Positions 20,768-32,687 of a stretch of DNA of 64,000 nucleotides are shown in pieces. The notes beneath the pieces are model-generated. The model was not told the origin of the DNA and made no database searches. It saw only the letters and a program-made list of their open reading frames with translations. Each line of letters starts with the position of its first letter. The stretch's first letter is position 1. This DNA comes from Xanthomonas bromi (lineage in GTDB: Bacteria; Pseudomonadota; Gammaproteobacteria; Xanthomonadales; Xanthomonadaceae). The position numbers were made by a program, and so were the translations under genes. The stretch spans positions 35,847 to 99,846 of the forward strand of contig NZ_FLTX01000009.1 of assembly GCF_900092025.1 (NCBI RefSeq), written 5' to 3'.

Positions 20768-21129
20768 GGGTGCGGTTCCGCTGCGGATGCAGGGTCGGAT
20801 GTAGCCGGCGCGGGCGCAGCTTGGGGGCTTGCAGCAGGCAGTGGCGGCGCATCTTCGACCACACGGTAGAACGTCTCGCCCGGCTTGATCATGCCCAGCT
20901 CGCTACGTGCGCGTTCTTCGATTGCCGCCTCGCCGTCCTTCAAATCCTTCACCTCTGCTGCCAACGCCTGGTTGCGTTGGCGCAGACCTTCGTTGTCCTG
21001 TGTCTGATGCGCGACCTGGGATTCCAGCATCATGACTTCGCCGGAATTGCCGGGCCCGAACCAGAAGCGGTACTGCAGCCAAGCCAGCAGTACCGCCAGC
21101 ACCAGCAGTAGCCAGCGCCAGTTGCGCAC
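20764..21129 (-). CDS. ftsB: FtsB septum-formation protein
   Basis: Bitopic inner-membrane divisome protein that forms a coiled coil with FtsL and binds FtsQ. 121 residues. A single transmembrane helix covers about residues 5-20 ([15 protein letters not shown]), then a coiled coil (about 34-80), then a Pro/Ala-rich tail. The start is GTG at 21129, only 3 bp after the eno stop, and the end overlaps ispD. The eno-ftsB-ispD order is a standard gamma-proteobacterial arrangement. Confidence 0.92.
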   Translation of the reverse strand: MRNWRWLLLVLAVLLAWLQYRFWFGPGNSGEVMMLESQVAHQTQDNEGLRQRNQALAAEVKDLKDGEAAIEERARSELGMIKPGETFYRVVEDAPPLPAASPQAAPAPATSDPASAAEPHP

Positions 21130-21132
21130 GGC

Positions 21133-22557
<1,425 letters not shown>

Positions 22558-22694
22558 TCACGCCCAGCAGCGACAAACCAAACTGCAGCAGCGAGCGACA
22601 CCAATAGACAGGGCCAGCGCCAATCAGCCCCGGGGCCAGTGACACCACTGCCGACCCTGAGGGTGTGACGCTACCACCGCCCAGGGATTGGAAC

Positions 22695-23525
22695 TCATGC
22701 GAAGCGCGCGAACCCGTGCTTCTTGGTCACTGCATCCAGCTCCATCAGCGTTTCGAGCAACTCTTCCATGCGATCCAGCGGCCACGCATTGGGGCCATCG
22801 GACAGCGCCTTGGACGGGTCCGGATGGGTTTCGGCGAACAGGCCGGAAATACCGACCGCCACGGCGGCGCGCGCCAGCACCGGCACGAACTCGCGCTGGC
22901 CACCGGAGCTGCTGCCCTGCCCGCCCGGCAACTGCACCGAGTGGGTGGCGTCGAACACCACCGGGCAGCCGGTGTCGCGCATGACGCTCAGCGAGCGCAT
23001 GTCGCTGACCAGATTGTTGTAGCCGAACGACGCGCCACGCTCGCAGACCATGATCTGCTCGTTGCCGGTCGATTTGGCTTTTTCCACCACCGGCTTCATG
23101 TCCCATGGCGCCAGAAACTGACCCTTCTTGATGTTGACCGGCTTGCCGGCGGCGCAGACGTTCTTGATGAAGTCGGTCTGACGCACCAGAAACGCGGGCG
23201 TCTGCAACACGTCGACGACGGCGGCGACCTCGTTCATCGGGGTGTATTCGTGCACGTCGGTGAGCACCGGCACGCCGATCTGCTTTTTCACCGCGTCCAG
23301 CACCTTCAGGCCTTCTTCCAGGCCGGGGCCGCGGAAGCTGGTGCCCGAGGTGCGGTTGGCCTTGTCGAAGCTCGACTTGAAGATGAAGTTGATCCCGAGC
23401 TTGCCGGTGATGTCCTTGAGCTTGCCGGCGACATCGAGCTGCAATTGCATCGACTCGATCACGCAGGGGCCTGCAATCAGGAACAGCGGGTGATCCAGGC
23501 CAACGTCGAAGTCACACAGTTTCAT
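22695..23525 (-). CDS. kdsA: KDO 8-phosphate synthase
   Basis: Condenses PEP with arabinose 5-phosphate for the KDO of lipid A core. 276 residues. Signatures are [36 protein letters not shown] and DVHEYTP, typical of the metal-independent or metal-tolerant class I form. ATG at 23525 (MKLCDFDVG) is the family start. Lies between pyrG and eno, an order common in gamma-proteobacteria. Confidence 0.97.
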   Translation of the reverse strand: MKLCDFDVGLDHPLFLIAGPCVIESMQLQLDVAGKLKDITGKLGINFIFKSSFDKANRTSGTSFRGPGLEEGLKVLDAVKKQIGVPVLTDVHEYTPMNEVAAVVDVLQTPAFLVRQTDFIKNVCAAGKPVNIKKGQFLAPWDMKPVVEKAKSTGNEQIMVCERGASFGYNNLVSDMRSLSVMRDTGCPVVFDATHSVQLPGGQGSSSGGQREFVPVLARAAVAVGISGLFAETHPDPSKALSDGPNAWPLDRMEELLETLMELDAVTKKHGFARFA

Positions 23526-23546
23526 CAAGTCACCTATTGATTGAAG

Positions 23547-23723
23547 CCCCTCTCCCATCGGGAGAGGGGTTGGGGTGCGGGTGGGGTTGCCACGCAATGC
23601 TGAAGCCCGATGGTTTGCCCTGGCTGGCGCGTAGCGACGCGTTCGTCATGGCTGCCATCTTCCGGTGCGTTGCGGCGCACCCTCATCCGCCCCTAATGGG
23701 CACCTTCTCCCACAGGGAGAAGG
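23547..23723. repeat. REP-like composite palindromic element, copy 1
   Basis: Between pyrG and kdsA two perfect hairpins face each other. The left one (23547-23569) has a 10-bp stem, CCCCTCTCCC over GGGAGAGGGG, with a 3-nt loop and is followed by a G-rich tail. The right one (23703-23723) has a 9-bp stem, CCTTCTCCC over GGGAGAAGG. It is preceded by GGCGCACCCTCATCC, the inverse of the left layout. The right half closely matches copy 2 at 28009-28057. The right hairpin sits 6 bp beyond the pyrG stop and may also end or stabilise that transcript. Confidence 0.75.
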
Positions 23724-23729
23724 AAGTCC

Positions 23730-25424
<1,695 letters not shown>

Positions 25425-25511
25425 TTAGCGGGTGATGAGCCAATGCCCAAGGGTTGCGTGACGACGAAGTGGTTCCACACTGAAAAGTGCATGCTGCGCG
25501 GGCCGCACATG

Positions 25512-25541
25512 CAGACGCCCCGGCCGGAGCCGAGGCGTCTG
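25512..25541 (-). terminator. Hairpin downstream of small exported protein gene
   Basis: CAGACGCC (25512-25519) pairs with GGCGTCTG (25534-25541), and inside them CGGC pairs with GCCG. It lies about 28 bp past the stop of the small exported protein gene on the minus strand. No U-run follows, so it is only a candidate terminator. Confidence 0.45.
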
Positions 25542-25568
25542 GTGGCGCATCGCGGCGCGTCAGCGCGG

Positions 25569-25811
25569 TCAGCGTGACGGCTTCTCTTCTTCCTCTTCCT
25601 CGCGCGGCGCGCTATCAGCCTTGGGCTTCTGCGCGGCGGCAGCGGCGCGACGTTCAGCCTTGCGCTCGGCTTCGCTCTTGGCCTTTGCATCATCAGCCTT
25701 CTGAGCAGCGGCGCCCTGCCCGGTCTGCTGCGGAGCGGCCTGGACCATGGCCGGGAGCGCTGCGACTGCGGCCGCACCGAGGGTGAGCATCAGGATGTGC
25801 TTGAACTTCAT
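25569..25811 (-). CDS. Small exported Ala/Lys/Glu-rich protein
   Basis: 80 residues. The first 25 form a clear Sec signal peptide (MKFKHILMLTLGAAAVAALP, cleavage after VQA). The mature part is only about 55 residues. It is almost wholly Ala, Lys, Glu, Arg and Gln, with a helix-forming KAKSEAERKAERR stretch, and ends in an acidic run (REEEEEEKPSR). The signal peptide and AGAGGA before the ATG at 25811 support a real gene. No family was recognised; a periplasmic, intrinsically disordered or coiled-coil role is only a guess. Confidence 0.7.
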   Translation of the reverse strand: MKFKHILMLTLGAAAVAALPAMVQAAPQQTGQGAAAQKADDAKAKSEAERKAERRAAAAAQKPKADSAPREEEEEEKPSR

Positions 25812-25975
25812 GGCGTCCTCTTTGGCATCGGTGACATCCTCAAATGGGGACGTTTGGTTCCGAAACCAACGCCAGGGTAGCCAGTAGCACCCAGCCCTGC
25901 ACTGAACGTGGGTCGCGTGCAAAAAATCCTCCCAGCCCCCACACTTGCGCGTCGTTTCACGTGCCAACGAGATGC

Positions 25976-27865
25976 ATGAACACCCGCTATAACGCCGCCG
26001 ATATTGAAGTGCTGTCGGGCCTGGACCCGGTCAAACGCCGTCCTGGCATGTATACCGATACTGCGCGCCCGAACCATCTGGCACAGGAAGTGATCGACAA
26101 CTCGGTCGACGAGGCGCTGGCTGGCCACGCCAAGCAGGTCGAGGTCACCTTGTATAAGGACGGCAGCTGCGAGGTGTCCGACGACGGCCGCGGCATGCCG
26201 GTGGACATGCACCCGGAAGAGAAGATTCCCGGTGTCGAACTGATCCTGACCCGCCTGCATGCCGGCGGCAAGTTCAACAATCGCAACTACACCTTCTCTG
26301 GCGGCCTGCACGGTGTGGGCGTCAGCGTGGTCAATGCGCTGTCGACCAAGGTCGAGCTGTTCATCAAGCGCGAAGGCAGCGAGCACCGCATGGAGTTCCG
26401 CGACGGCCACGCCGCTTCCAAGCTGGAAGTGGTCGGCACCGTCGGCAAGAAGAACACCGGCACGCGGCTGCGGTTCTGGGCGGACCCGAAGTATTTCGAT
26501 ACGCCGAAATTCAACGTGCGCGCACTGCGCCATCTGCTGCGCGCCAAGGCGGTGCTGTGCCCCGGCCTGACCGTGAAGCTGCACGACGAAGCCACCGGCG
26601 AGCAGGACAGCTGGTACTTCGAAAACGGCCTGCGCGATTATCTGAAGGGCGAGATGGCCGAGCACGAGATGCTGCCGGCCGAGTTGTTCGTCGGTAGCCT
26701 GAAAAAAGACACCGAAATCGTCGACTGGGCCGCAGCCTGGGTGCCGGAAGGCGAGCTGGTGCAGGAAAGCTATGTCAACCTGATCCCGACTGCGCAGCAC
26801 GGCACGCACGTCAACGGCCTGCGTTCGGGGCTGACCGATGCGCTGCGCGAGTTCTGCGATTTCCGCAACCTGCTGCCACGCGGGGTCAAGCTGGCGCCGG
26901 AAGACGTGTGGGACCGGGTCACCTTCGTGCTCAGCCTGAAGATGACCGACCCGCAGTTCTCCGGGCAGACCAAGGAGCGGTTGTCCTCGCGCCAAGCCGC
27001 TGGCTTCATCGAAGGCGCTGCGCACGATGCGTTCAGCCTGTACCTCAATCAGAACGTGGAGATCGGCGAGAAGATCGCGCAGATCGCCATCGACCGCGCC
27101 AGCGCACGGTTGAAGACCGAGAAGCAGATCGTCCGCAAGAAGGTCACCCAGGGCCCGGCCCTGCCCGGCAAGCTGGCCGACTGCATCAGCCAGGACCTGT
27201 CGCGGACCGAGCTGTTCCTGGTCGAAGGCGATTCGGCCGGCGGCTCGGCCAAGCAGGCGCGCGACAAGGACTTCCAGGCGATCCTGCCGCTGCGCGGCAA
27301 GATCCTCAACACCTGGGAAGTGGCGTCGGGCAGCGTGCTGGCCTCGGAGGAAGTGCATAACCTGGCGATCGCGATCGGCTGCGATCCAGGCAAGGACGAC
27401 ATCACCGGATTGCGTTACGGCAAGGTGGTGATCCTGGCCGATGCCGACTCCGACGGCCTGCATATCGCCACGCTGCTGACGGCGCTGTTCCTGCAGCACT
27501 TCCCCGCCCTGGTGGCCGCCGGCCACGTGTTCGTGGCAATGCCGCCGCTGTTCCGCGTAGACGTGGGCAAGCAGGTGTTCTACGCGCTGGACGAAGAGGA
27601 AAAGGCCACGCTGCTGGACAAGATCGCGCGCGAGAAGATGAAGGGCCAGATCAGCGTGACCCGCTTCAAGGGCCTGGGCGAAATGAATCCGCAGCAGCTG
27701 CGCGAATCCACCATCCACCCGGATACGCGCCGGCTGGTACAGCTGACCATCGACGACGGCGAGCAGACCCGTTCGCTGATGGACATGCTGCTGGCCAAGA
27801 AGCGCGCGGGCGACCGCAAGCGGTGGCTGGAGACCAAGGGCGACCTGGCGTCGCTGGAAGTCTGA
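25976..27865 (+). CDS. parE: DNA topoisomerase IV subunit B
   Basis: ATPase subunit of the decatenating type IIA topoisomerase. 629 residues, ParE rather than GyrB length. The GHKL ATPase domain has EVIDNSVDEALAGHA, DDGRGMPVD and GGLHGVGVSVVNALS. The transducer domain follows, then the TOPRIM motifs EGDSAGGSAKQARD and DADSDGLHIATLL. ATG at 25976 (MNTRYNAADIEVL) is preferred to an upstream opening. The partner parC is not in the window. Confidence 0.95.
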   Translation: MNTRYNAADIEVLSGLDPVKRRPGMYTDTARPNHLAQEVIDNSVDEALAGHAKQVEVTLYKDGSCEVSDDGRGMPVDMHPEEKIPGVELILTRLHAGGKFNNRNYTFSGGLHGVGVSVVNALSTKVELFIKREGSEHRMEFRDGHAASKLEVVGTVGKKNTGTRLRFWADPKYFDTPKFNVRALRHLLRAKAVLCPGLTVKLHDEATGEQDSWYFENGLRDYLKGEMAEHEMLPAELFVGSLKKDTEIVDWAAAWVPEGELVQESYVNLIPTAQHGTHVNGLRSGLTDALREFCDFRNLLPRGVKLAPEDVWDRVTFVLSLKMTDPQFSGQTKERLSSRQAAGFIEGAAHDAFSLYLNQNVEIGEKIAQIAIDRASARLKTEKQIVRKKVTQGPALPGKLADCISQDLSRTELFLVEGDSAGGSAKQARDKDFQAILPLRGKILNTWEVASGSVLASEEVHNLAIAIGCDPGKDDITGLRYGKVVILADADSDGLHIATLLTALFLQHFPALVAAGHVFVAMPPLFRVDVGKQVFYALDEEEKATLLDKIAREKMKGQISVTRFKGLGEMNPQQLRESTIHPDTRRLVQLTIDDGEQTRSLMDMLLAKKRAGDRKRWLETKGDLASLEV

Positions 27866-28210
27866 GAACGCCGGGAGTGTTGAAGGCTCAAGAAGCGAAA
27901 GCCTCTTTCACGCTGGGAAAGGGGTTGGGCAGTGAACGTGACGCCATCGGCTCAGCTCTGCGGCCTGATGGCGATACTTCGCGATGAATGGCTGGGACAT
28001 CGCCATGGGGCGCACCCTCATCCAGCCTTTTAGGCACCTTCTCACCAAGGAAGAAGGTAGCGCTATCGATCGACACGTGTTGTCAGCCGATTGCCGGAAC
28101 CGGCCGCGCATGCCACCTCGGTCCGAGCGGCACCTGTGCCTTCTTGCACATCCATCGAGCTCTACGGCGGCTTAGCATCGGGCACTTCCCTACTCCCGAC
28201 ATCGATACCC
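27866..28210. repeat. REP-like composite element, copy 2, in parE-carboxypeptidase gap
   Basis: The 345-bp gap carries a degenerate relative of the 23.5-kb element. The left part at about 27900-27930 reads CCTCTTTCACGCTGGGAAAGGGG with an imperfect stem. The right part at 28009-28057 shares the 15-nt word GGCGCACCCTCATCC with copy 1 and then GGCACCTTCTC plus a GAAGAAGG end. The spacing between halves (~80-110 bp) resembles copy 1. No gene was recognised here; the carboxypeptidase promoter should lie to the right of 28060. Confidence 0.6.
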
Positions 28211-29722
28211 ATGTCCTTGTTTCTCCGTGCCGGCCTGCTGGCCTGTGTATTACTCACCGGAACGGCGCTGGCCGATGCGCCAGACAAAGCCGATAAAGGC
28301 GACGCCAAAAGCGACGCCAAACCCGATGCTGCTGCCGCCAAACAGCCACCATTGCCGGCCGATGCCAGCGTGCGCCAGAGCACGCGCATGGCTGGCCGCA
28401 GCCTGAGCTACACCGCCACGGTCGGCACGTTGCCGGTGCGCGATGCGCAGGGCAAGACCACGGGCGAAGTGGTGTTCACCGCTTACACCGCCGATGGCAA
28501 GGACCGCCCGGTGACCTTCGCGTTGAACGGTGGGCCGGGCGCCTCATCGGTGTATCTCAACATGGGCGCGATCGGGCCGAAGATCGTCGGTTTCGGCGCC
28601 GAAGGCGACAGCGCGTCGGCACCGGCCACCCTGCGCGACAATCCGGGCACCTGGCTGGACTTCACCGACCTGGTGTTCATCGACCCGGTCGGCACCGGCT
28701 TCAGCCGCGCGCTGATCGGCGACGACGAGGCCAAGAAGCAGTTCTACAACCCGCAGGCGGATGTGGAATATCTCTCCCGCGTGATCTACGACTGGTTGCT
28801 CAAGAACCGCCGCCTGCAGGCGCGCAAGTATCTGGTGGGCGAAAGCTATGGCGGCTTCCGCGGCCCGCGTATCACCCATTACCTGCAGACACAGCTGGGC
28901 GTGGCGATGAACGGCGTGGTGCTGGTCTCGCCCTATCTGAACCCGACACTGGACGACAACAGCGACGTGTCGCCCGTAGCATGGATGCTGACATTGCCGT
29001 CGATCGCTGCCGCGCACCTGGAGCGCCAGGGCCAGCTCAGCGACAGCGCGATGCGGCAGGTGATCGACTACACCCGCGGCGATTACGCGGTGGCGCTGAT
29101 GAAAGGACGCACCGACCCGAAGGCCACCGAAGCGATGCTGCAGCAAGTCACCCGCATGACCGGGCTGGATCCGGCGTATGTGCGACGCTCCGGCGGGCGT
29201 CTGGAAACCCAGGCGTATCTGCGCGAAGTCTTTCGCGACAAGGGCGAGTTAGGCAGCCGTTACGACTCCAACGTGACCGCCTTCGACCCGTTTCCCAACG
29301 ACGCCGAGCAACGCGCCAACGACCCGTTGCTGGACAGCATCATTGCCCCCACCACCACCGCGATGGTGGATTTCGTCACCCGCGTGGTCGGCTGGAAGAT
29401 CGATGCGCAATATCGCGCGCTCAACTACGACGTCAACAAACTCTGGGAATGGAACGACGAACTGCGCAAGGGTGCGGTGACCCAGCTGCGTCAGTCGGTG
29501 GCGATCGATCCGAAGTTGCGCGTGTTGATCGCGCACGGCTGGAACGACCTCTCCTGCCCGTTCATGGGTTCGGTATTGACGGTGGACCAGATGCCGGCGA
29601 TGGGCAGCGACCCGAAACGCGTGCAGGTGCGCGAATATCCGGGCGGCCACATGTTCTACAACCGCGCCGATAGCCAGGCCGCGTTTCGCAACGACGTCAA
29701 GGCGATGTACGGAACGCGCTGA
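28211..29722 (+). CDS. Exported S10 serine carboxypeptidase
   Basis: 503-residue periplasmic or secreted peptidase of the S10 family, which removes C-terminal amino acids. A Sec signal peptide (about 1-22, ending ALADA) is followed by a Lys/Asp/Ala-rich linker (24-45). The triad is Ser212 in GESYGGFRGP, Asp446 in HGWNDLSCP and His480 in PGGHMFYNR; the oxyanion segment is LNGGPGASSVYLNMGAIGP. ATG at 28211 is chosen for the signal peptide. Monocistronic; downstream is a convergent gene. Confidence 0.92.
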   Translation: MSLFLRAGLLACVLLTGTALADAPDKADKGDAKSDAKPDAAAAKQPPLPADASVRQSTRMAGRSLSYTATVGTLPVRDAQGKTTGEVVFTAYTADGKDRPVTFALNGGPGASSVYLNMGAIGPKIVGFGAEGDSASAPATLRDNPGTWLDFTDLVFIDPVGTGFSRALIGDDEAKKQFYNPQADVEYLSRVIYDWLLKNRRLQARKYLVGESYGGFRGPRITHYLQTQLGVAMNGVVLVSPYLNPTLDDNSDVSPVAWMLTLPSIAAAHLERQGQLSDSAMRQVIDYTRGDYAVALMKGRTDPKATEAMLQQVTRMTGLDPAYVRRSGGRLETQAYLREVFRDKGELGSRYDSNVTAFDPFPNDAEQRANDPLLDSIIAPTTTAMVDFVTRVVGWKIDAQYRALNYDVNKLWEWNDELRKGAVTQLRQSVAIDPKLRVLIAHGWNDLSCPFMGSVLTVDQMPAMGSDPKRVQVREYPGGHMFYNRADSQAAFRNDVKAMYGTR

Positions 29723-29781
29723 GCGCAGACATCGCCGGGCGTATCGACGTCCGGCGATGGATCAGCCGCGTCGCGCGGTGT

Positions 29782-30543
29782 TCAGACCGCGCCAGGTGCG
29801 GTCGCCTCCACGTTCCACCCCATCCATTGGTAAAGCTGATAGCGCGCAATGCCCAGGTATTCGTGCAGGGCCACATCGGCCAGCGTGAAGTTGTAGCTCT
29901 GCGGCAGGATCGACCAGGTAACCGTCAGCCAATCGGCGCGGACCGGTGTGGCATCGATGCCGAAATGGCGGAAATACAATTCGGCGCGGCGCAGATGCGT
30001 GGCCGAGGACACCAGCGCGATGCGATCGGGTCGGTAGGCGCGCAGCAGGGGCTGGCTGAATTGCGCGTTCTGCCAGGTGTTCATGCTCGACGGCTCCATG
30101 ATCAGGTCCGCCCGTGGAATTCCCAGGCCCAGCAGCACGCGCTGATACACCACTGCTTCGGACAGGCCCAGCCCGCGCGCATCGCCGCCGCTGATCTCGA
30201 TCTTGCAATCGCCACCGCTGTGCCGGCATTGCCGGTACAGGCGTGCCGACTCGACGATGCGGCCGTAGGCGAACATATTGGCTTCGGCTACCGCGTCACG
30301 GCCTTCCGGGCGTACGGTGCCGGCGCCCAGCAACACGATGATGTTGCGCACCCCCCACGCGTTGAAGTCGTTGACCCCGGTGCGTTGCAAGTGCTGCAGC
30401 ATCCAGGAGGGCAACGGGCCGCAGCCCACCGCGAACACCAGCAGCACACTGGCGATGCCCAACGCGCGCGAAAGGCGCCGCAATCCGCGGCGGTCGATCA
30501 ACCAGGCGAACCCGAACAACACGCACACCAGGGCAAGCATCAT
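29782..30543 (-). CDS. YdcF/ElyC-family (DUF218) membrane protein
   Basis: 253 residues. Two N-terminal hydrophobic segments (about 1-15 and 28-45) precede a DUF218 domain. Signatures are NIIVLLGAGTVRPEGRD, SARLYRQCRHSGGDCKIEISGGD, PSSMNTWQNAQFS and IALVSSATHLRRAELYFRHFGID. Relatives such as SanA and ElyC affect the cell envelope and undecaprenyl-phosphate use; no enzymatic activity can be assigned here. Same strand as the downstream-lying pit gene, 107 bp away. Confidence 0.82.
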   Translation of the reverse strand: MMLALVCVLFGFAWLIDRRGLRRLSRALGIASVLLVFAVGCGPLPSWMLQHLQRTGVNDFNAWGVRNIIVLLGAGTVRPEGRDAVAEANMFAYGRIVESARLYRQCRHSGGDCKIEISGGDARGLGLSEAVVYQRVLLGLGIPRADLIMEPSSMNTWQNAQFSQPLLRAYRPDRIALVSSATHLRRAELYFRHFGIDATPVRADWLTVTWSILPQSYNFTLADVALHEYLGIARYQLYQWMGWNVEATAPGAV

Positions 30544-30650
30544 CGGGAAAGGGTCTCACTTCATGGGATGCGGGCAAGCCCGCCGAAGGCGGTTCATGCG
30601 GCATCGGCCTCGCATCGTGCCGACAGTGCGTGACCGCCCCGCGACACCGC

Positions 30651-31778
30651 TCAGGTCCAGCCGAACAGCTCGAACAGCATCAGGATCAGATAGGCCACAC
30701 CGCCAGCGGCCGGGATGGTCAGAATCCAGGCCCAGACGATGCGCTCGATTACGCCCAGGCGCAGCGAACGCGGGTTCTTGGCGAAGCCCACGCCCATGAT
30801 GGCGGTGGAAATGCTGTGCGTGGTGGACACCGGCATGCCGAAGTGCGCCGCCACGGTGAGCACCGTCGCCGAGCTGGTTTCCGCGGCAAAGCCGTGGATG
30901 GGATGCAGCTTGACCATCTTGTGGCCAAGCGTCTTGATGATCTTCCAGCCGCCCGACGCGGTACCGGCGGCCATCACCACCGCGCAGGTCAGCACGATCC
31001 AGATCGGGATACCGGCACCAGCCGCCAGGCCGGTGCCCGGATGCAGGAACGCCAGCCAGCTCGGCAGGTTGTCCAGTGCACCGGCCGACTGCGCACCGAT
31101 CAGGGTCATCGCGATGATGCCCATGGTCTTCTGCGCATCGTTATGGCCATGCGCATAGCCCATATACGCAGCCGAGGCGATCTGCGCCTTGCCGAAGAAC
31201 GCATTCACCCAACGCGGACGCGCCAGCCGCCCGATCCGGCCACCGAGCTTGGACATGCCGGCGATGATCGCCCACAGCAGCAGCATTACTACGATGCCGA
31301 GCAAAAAACCGGCAATCGGCGAAGTGATCATCGGCACGAACACCTTCCACAACAGGCCCTTGTTCTTGGGCCAGTTGCCGATGTTTTCCGACCAGATCAG
31401 CGCATCCCAATTGTTCTGCGCCGCGGCCAGGCCAGCGCCGCACAGGCCACCGATCAGGGCATGCGAGGAGGAGGACGGCAGCCCCTTCCACCAGGTGATC
31501 AGGTTCCAGATGATCCCGCCCAGCAGCGCGCACAGGATCACCTGCGGGGTGACTTCGACCACGTTGGTGTTGAGCAGGCCGGACGCGATCGTCAGCGCCA
31601 CGGCGGTGCCGGTGAGTGCGCCGATCAGGTTCATGCCGGCCGCCAGCATCACCGCCCAGCCGGGCGAGAGCACCTTGGTGGCGACGACGGTGGCGATGGA
31701 ATTGGCGGTGTCGTGAAAGCCGTTGATGAACTCGAACACCAACGCCGCCAGGATCACCACCAGGACAAGGGTAAGCAC
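30651..31778 (-). CDS. pit: PiT-family inorganic phosphate transporter
   Basis: Low-affinity phosphate permease of the inner membrane, 375 residues with about ten hydrophobic helices. The duplicated PiT signatures are present: GFHDTANSIATVVATKVL near the N-terminus and GHNDAQKTMGIIAMTLIG in the second half. A short SSSSHALIGGL segment also matches the family. It starts 9 bp after the DUF47 gene and is surely co-transcribed with it, a conserved pairing in which the PhoU-like partner is thought to regulate transport. Confidence 0.93.
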   Translation of the reverse strand: MLTLVLVVILAALVFEFINGFHDTANSIATVVATKVLSPGWAVMLAAGMNLIGALTGTAVALTIASGLLNTNVVEVTPQVILCALLGGIIWNLITWWKGLPSSSSHALIGGLCGAGLAAAQNNWDALIWSENIGNWPKNKGLLWKVFVPMITSPIAGFLLGIVVMLLLWAIIAGMSKLGGRIGRLARPRWVNAFFGKAQIASAAYMGYAHGHNDAQKTMGIIAMTLIGAQSAGALDNLPSWLAFLHPGTGLAAGAGIPIWIVLTCAVVMAAGTASGGWKIIKTLGHKMVKLHPIHGFAAETSSATVLTVAAHFGMPVSTTHSISTAIMGVGFAKNPRSLRLGVIERIVWAWILTIPAAGGVAYLILMLFELFGWT

Positions 31779-31787
31779 GCGGCGACC

Positions 31788-32414
31788 TCAGCTGTTCTTC
31801 AGCACGATCTGGTAGACCACCACACCGGCCTCGCGGCAGCGGTCGATGGCCTTTTCCAGAATCTCGAAGAACTCCTTGAGCAGGAACATCTGCAGCGTGT
31901 CCAGGCGGCCGGAATAGATGTCGCGGTACAGCTCCAGCATCAGCCGGTCGGCTTCGTTTTCGAGCATGCGCAGCTTGTCGTTGAGCGCGGTCATGCGGTC
32001 GATGTTCATGTGCGGCAGGTCGGTCACCATCTCCACTACCACTGCGGCCGCCTGCTCCAGCATCGCTGCGCGCGGAGCGAAGTCGATATGCTCCAGGTGC
32101 TTGGTCGCCAACGAATAGCGGTCGGCGAATTTTTCGACCTGCTTGGGAATCTTGTACAGCGCCGAGCCCAGCGCTTCGATGTCTTCGCGCTCGATCGGGG
32201 TCATGAAGCTGTCCACCAGGGCCTGGCCGATCTTGTCGGAGGCGGCGCGTTCGCGCAGGCGGGCCAGCTTGAAGGCGTCCAGCGCGGGTTGGCGGTCGGA
32301 CTCGCGCATCATGGCGTGCAACGCCTTGGTGCTGTCGTAGGCGGCCTGCGCCGCTTCGTTCAGAAGCGCATAGAACTGCTTGCCGGAGCCGAAGATGGTC
32401 TGCAACGAGAACAT
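31788..32414 (-). CDS. DUF47/PhoU-like regulator of phosphate transport
   Basis: 208 residues, mostly helical, of the DUF47 (TIGR00153) family related to PhoU. Helical segments include ADKYSL-type and MTALNDKLRMLENEADRLMLELYRDIYSGR regions, the last with the E-x3-D metal-binding style of PhoU proteins. ATG at 32414 (MFSLQTIFGSGKQ) is preferred over an upstream opening at 32435. Upstream partner of the PiT transporter. Direct regulation of Pit is known for relatives in Sinorhizobium, and inferred here. Confidence 0.88.
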   Translation of the reverse strand: MFSLQTIFGSGKQFYALLNEAAQAAYDSTKALHAMMRESDRQPALDAFKLARLRERAASDKIGQALVDSFMTPIEREDIEALGSALYKIPKQVEKFADRYSLATKHLEHIDFAPRAAMLEQAAAVVVEMVTDLPHMNIDRMTALNDKLRMLENEADRLMLELYRDIYSGRLDTLQMFLLKEFFEILEKAIDRCREAGVVVYQIVLKNS

Positions 32415-32687
32415 GGGTGGACAACTTCCAGCCATCGAGGGAGAGACGGCGCCAGGCGCGAATTATGACCGTTCCATGACCTCTCCGGGTATCTCGCACC
32501 GGGAAGTCGCCTTCACATCGGCATGTCCCGGCTCGAACCACGCTGTGGTTTGGTAACATGCCCCCGCGCCTCCGGGCGCACCCTATGGAAGACGACCCTA
32601 TCCCCCCGTGTTGCCGCCCGGCCTGTGCGCCTGCCGGTAGACCCAGTGCTCCCCCGCCCTCCCCTTCACTGACCGGGGAAGACGCCC

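Noticed and set aside
25808..27718. 636-codon minus-strand open frame opposite parE
   Set aside because: Wholly antisense to parE, whose TOPRIM and GHKL motifs are clear; the frame itself is His/Gln/Leu/Ala-rich noise.
30630..32468. 612-codon plus-strand frame opposite pit and its DUF47 partner
   Set aside because: Antisense to two intact genes with family motifs; composition is typical of a shadow frame.
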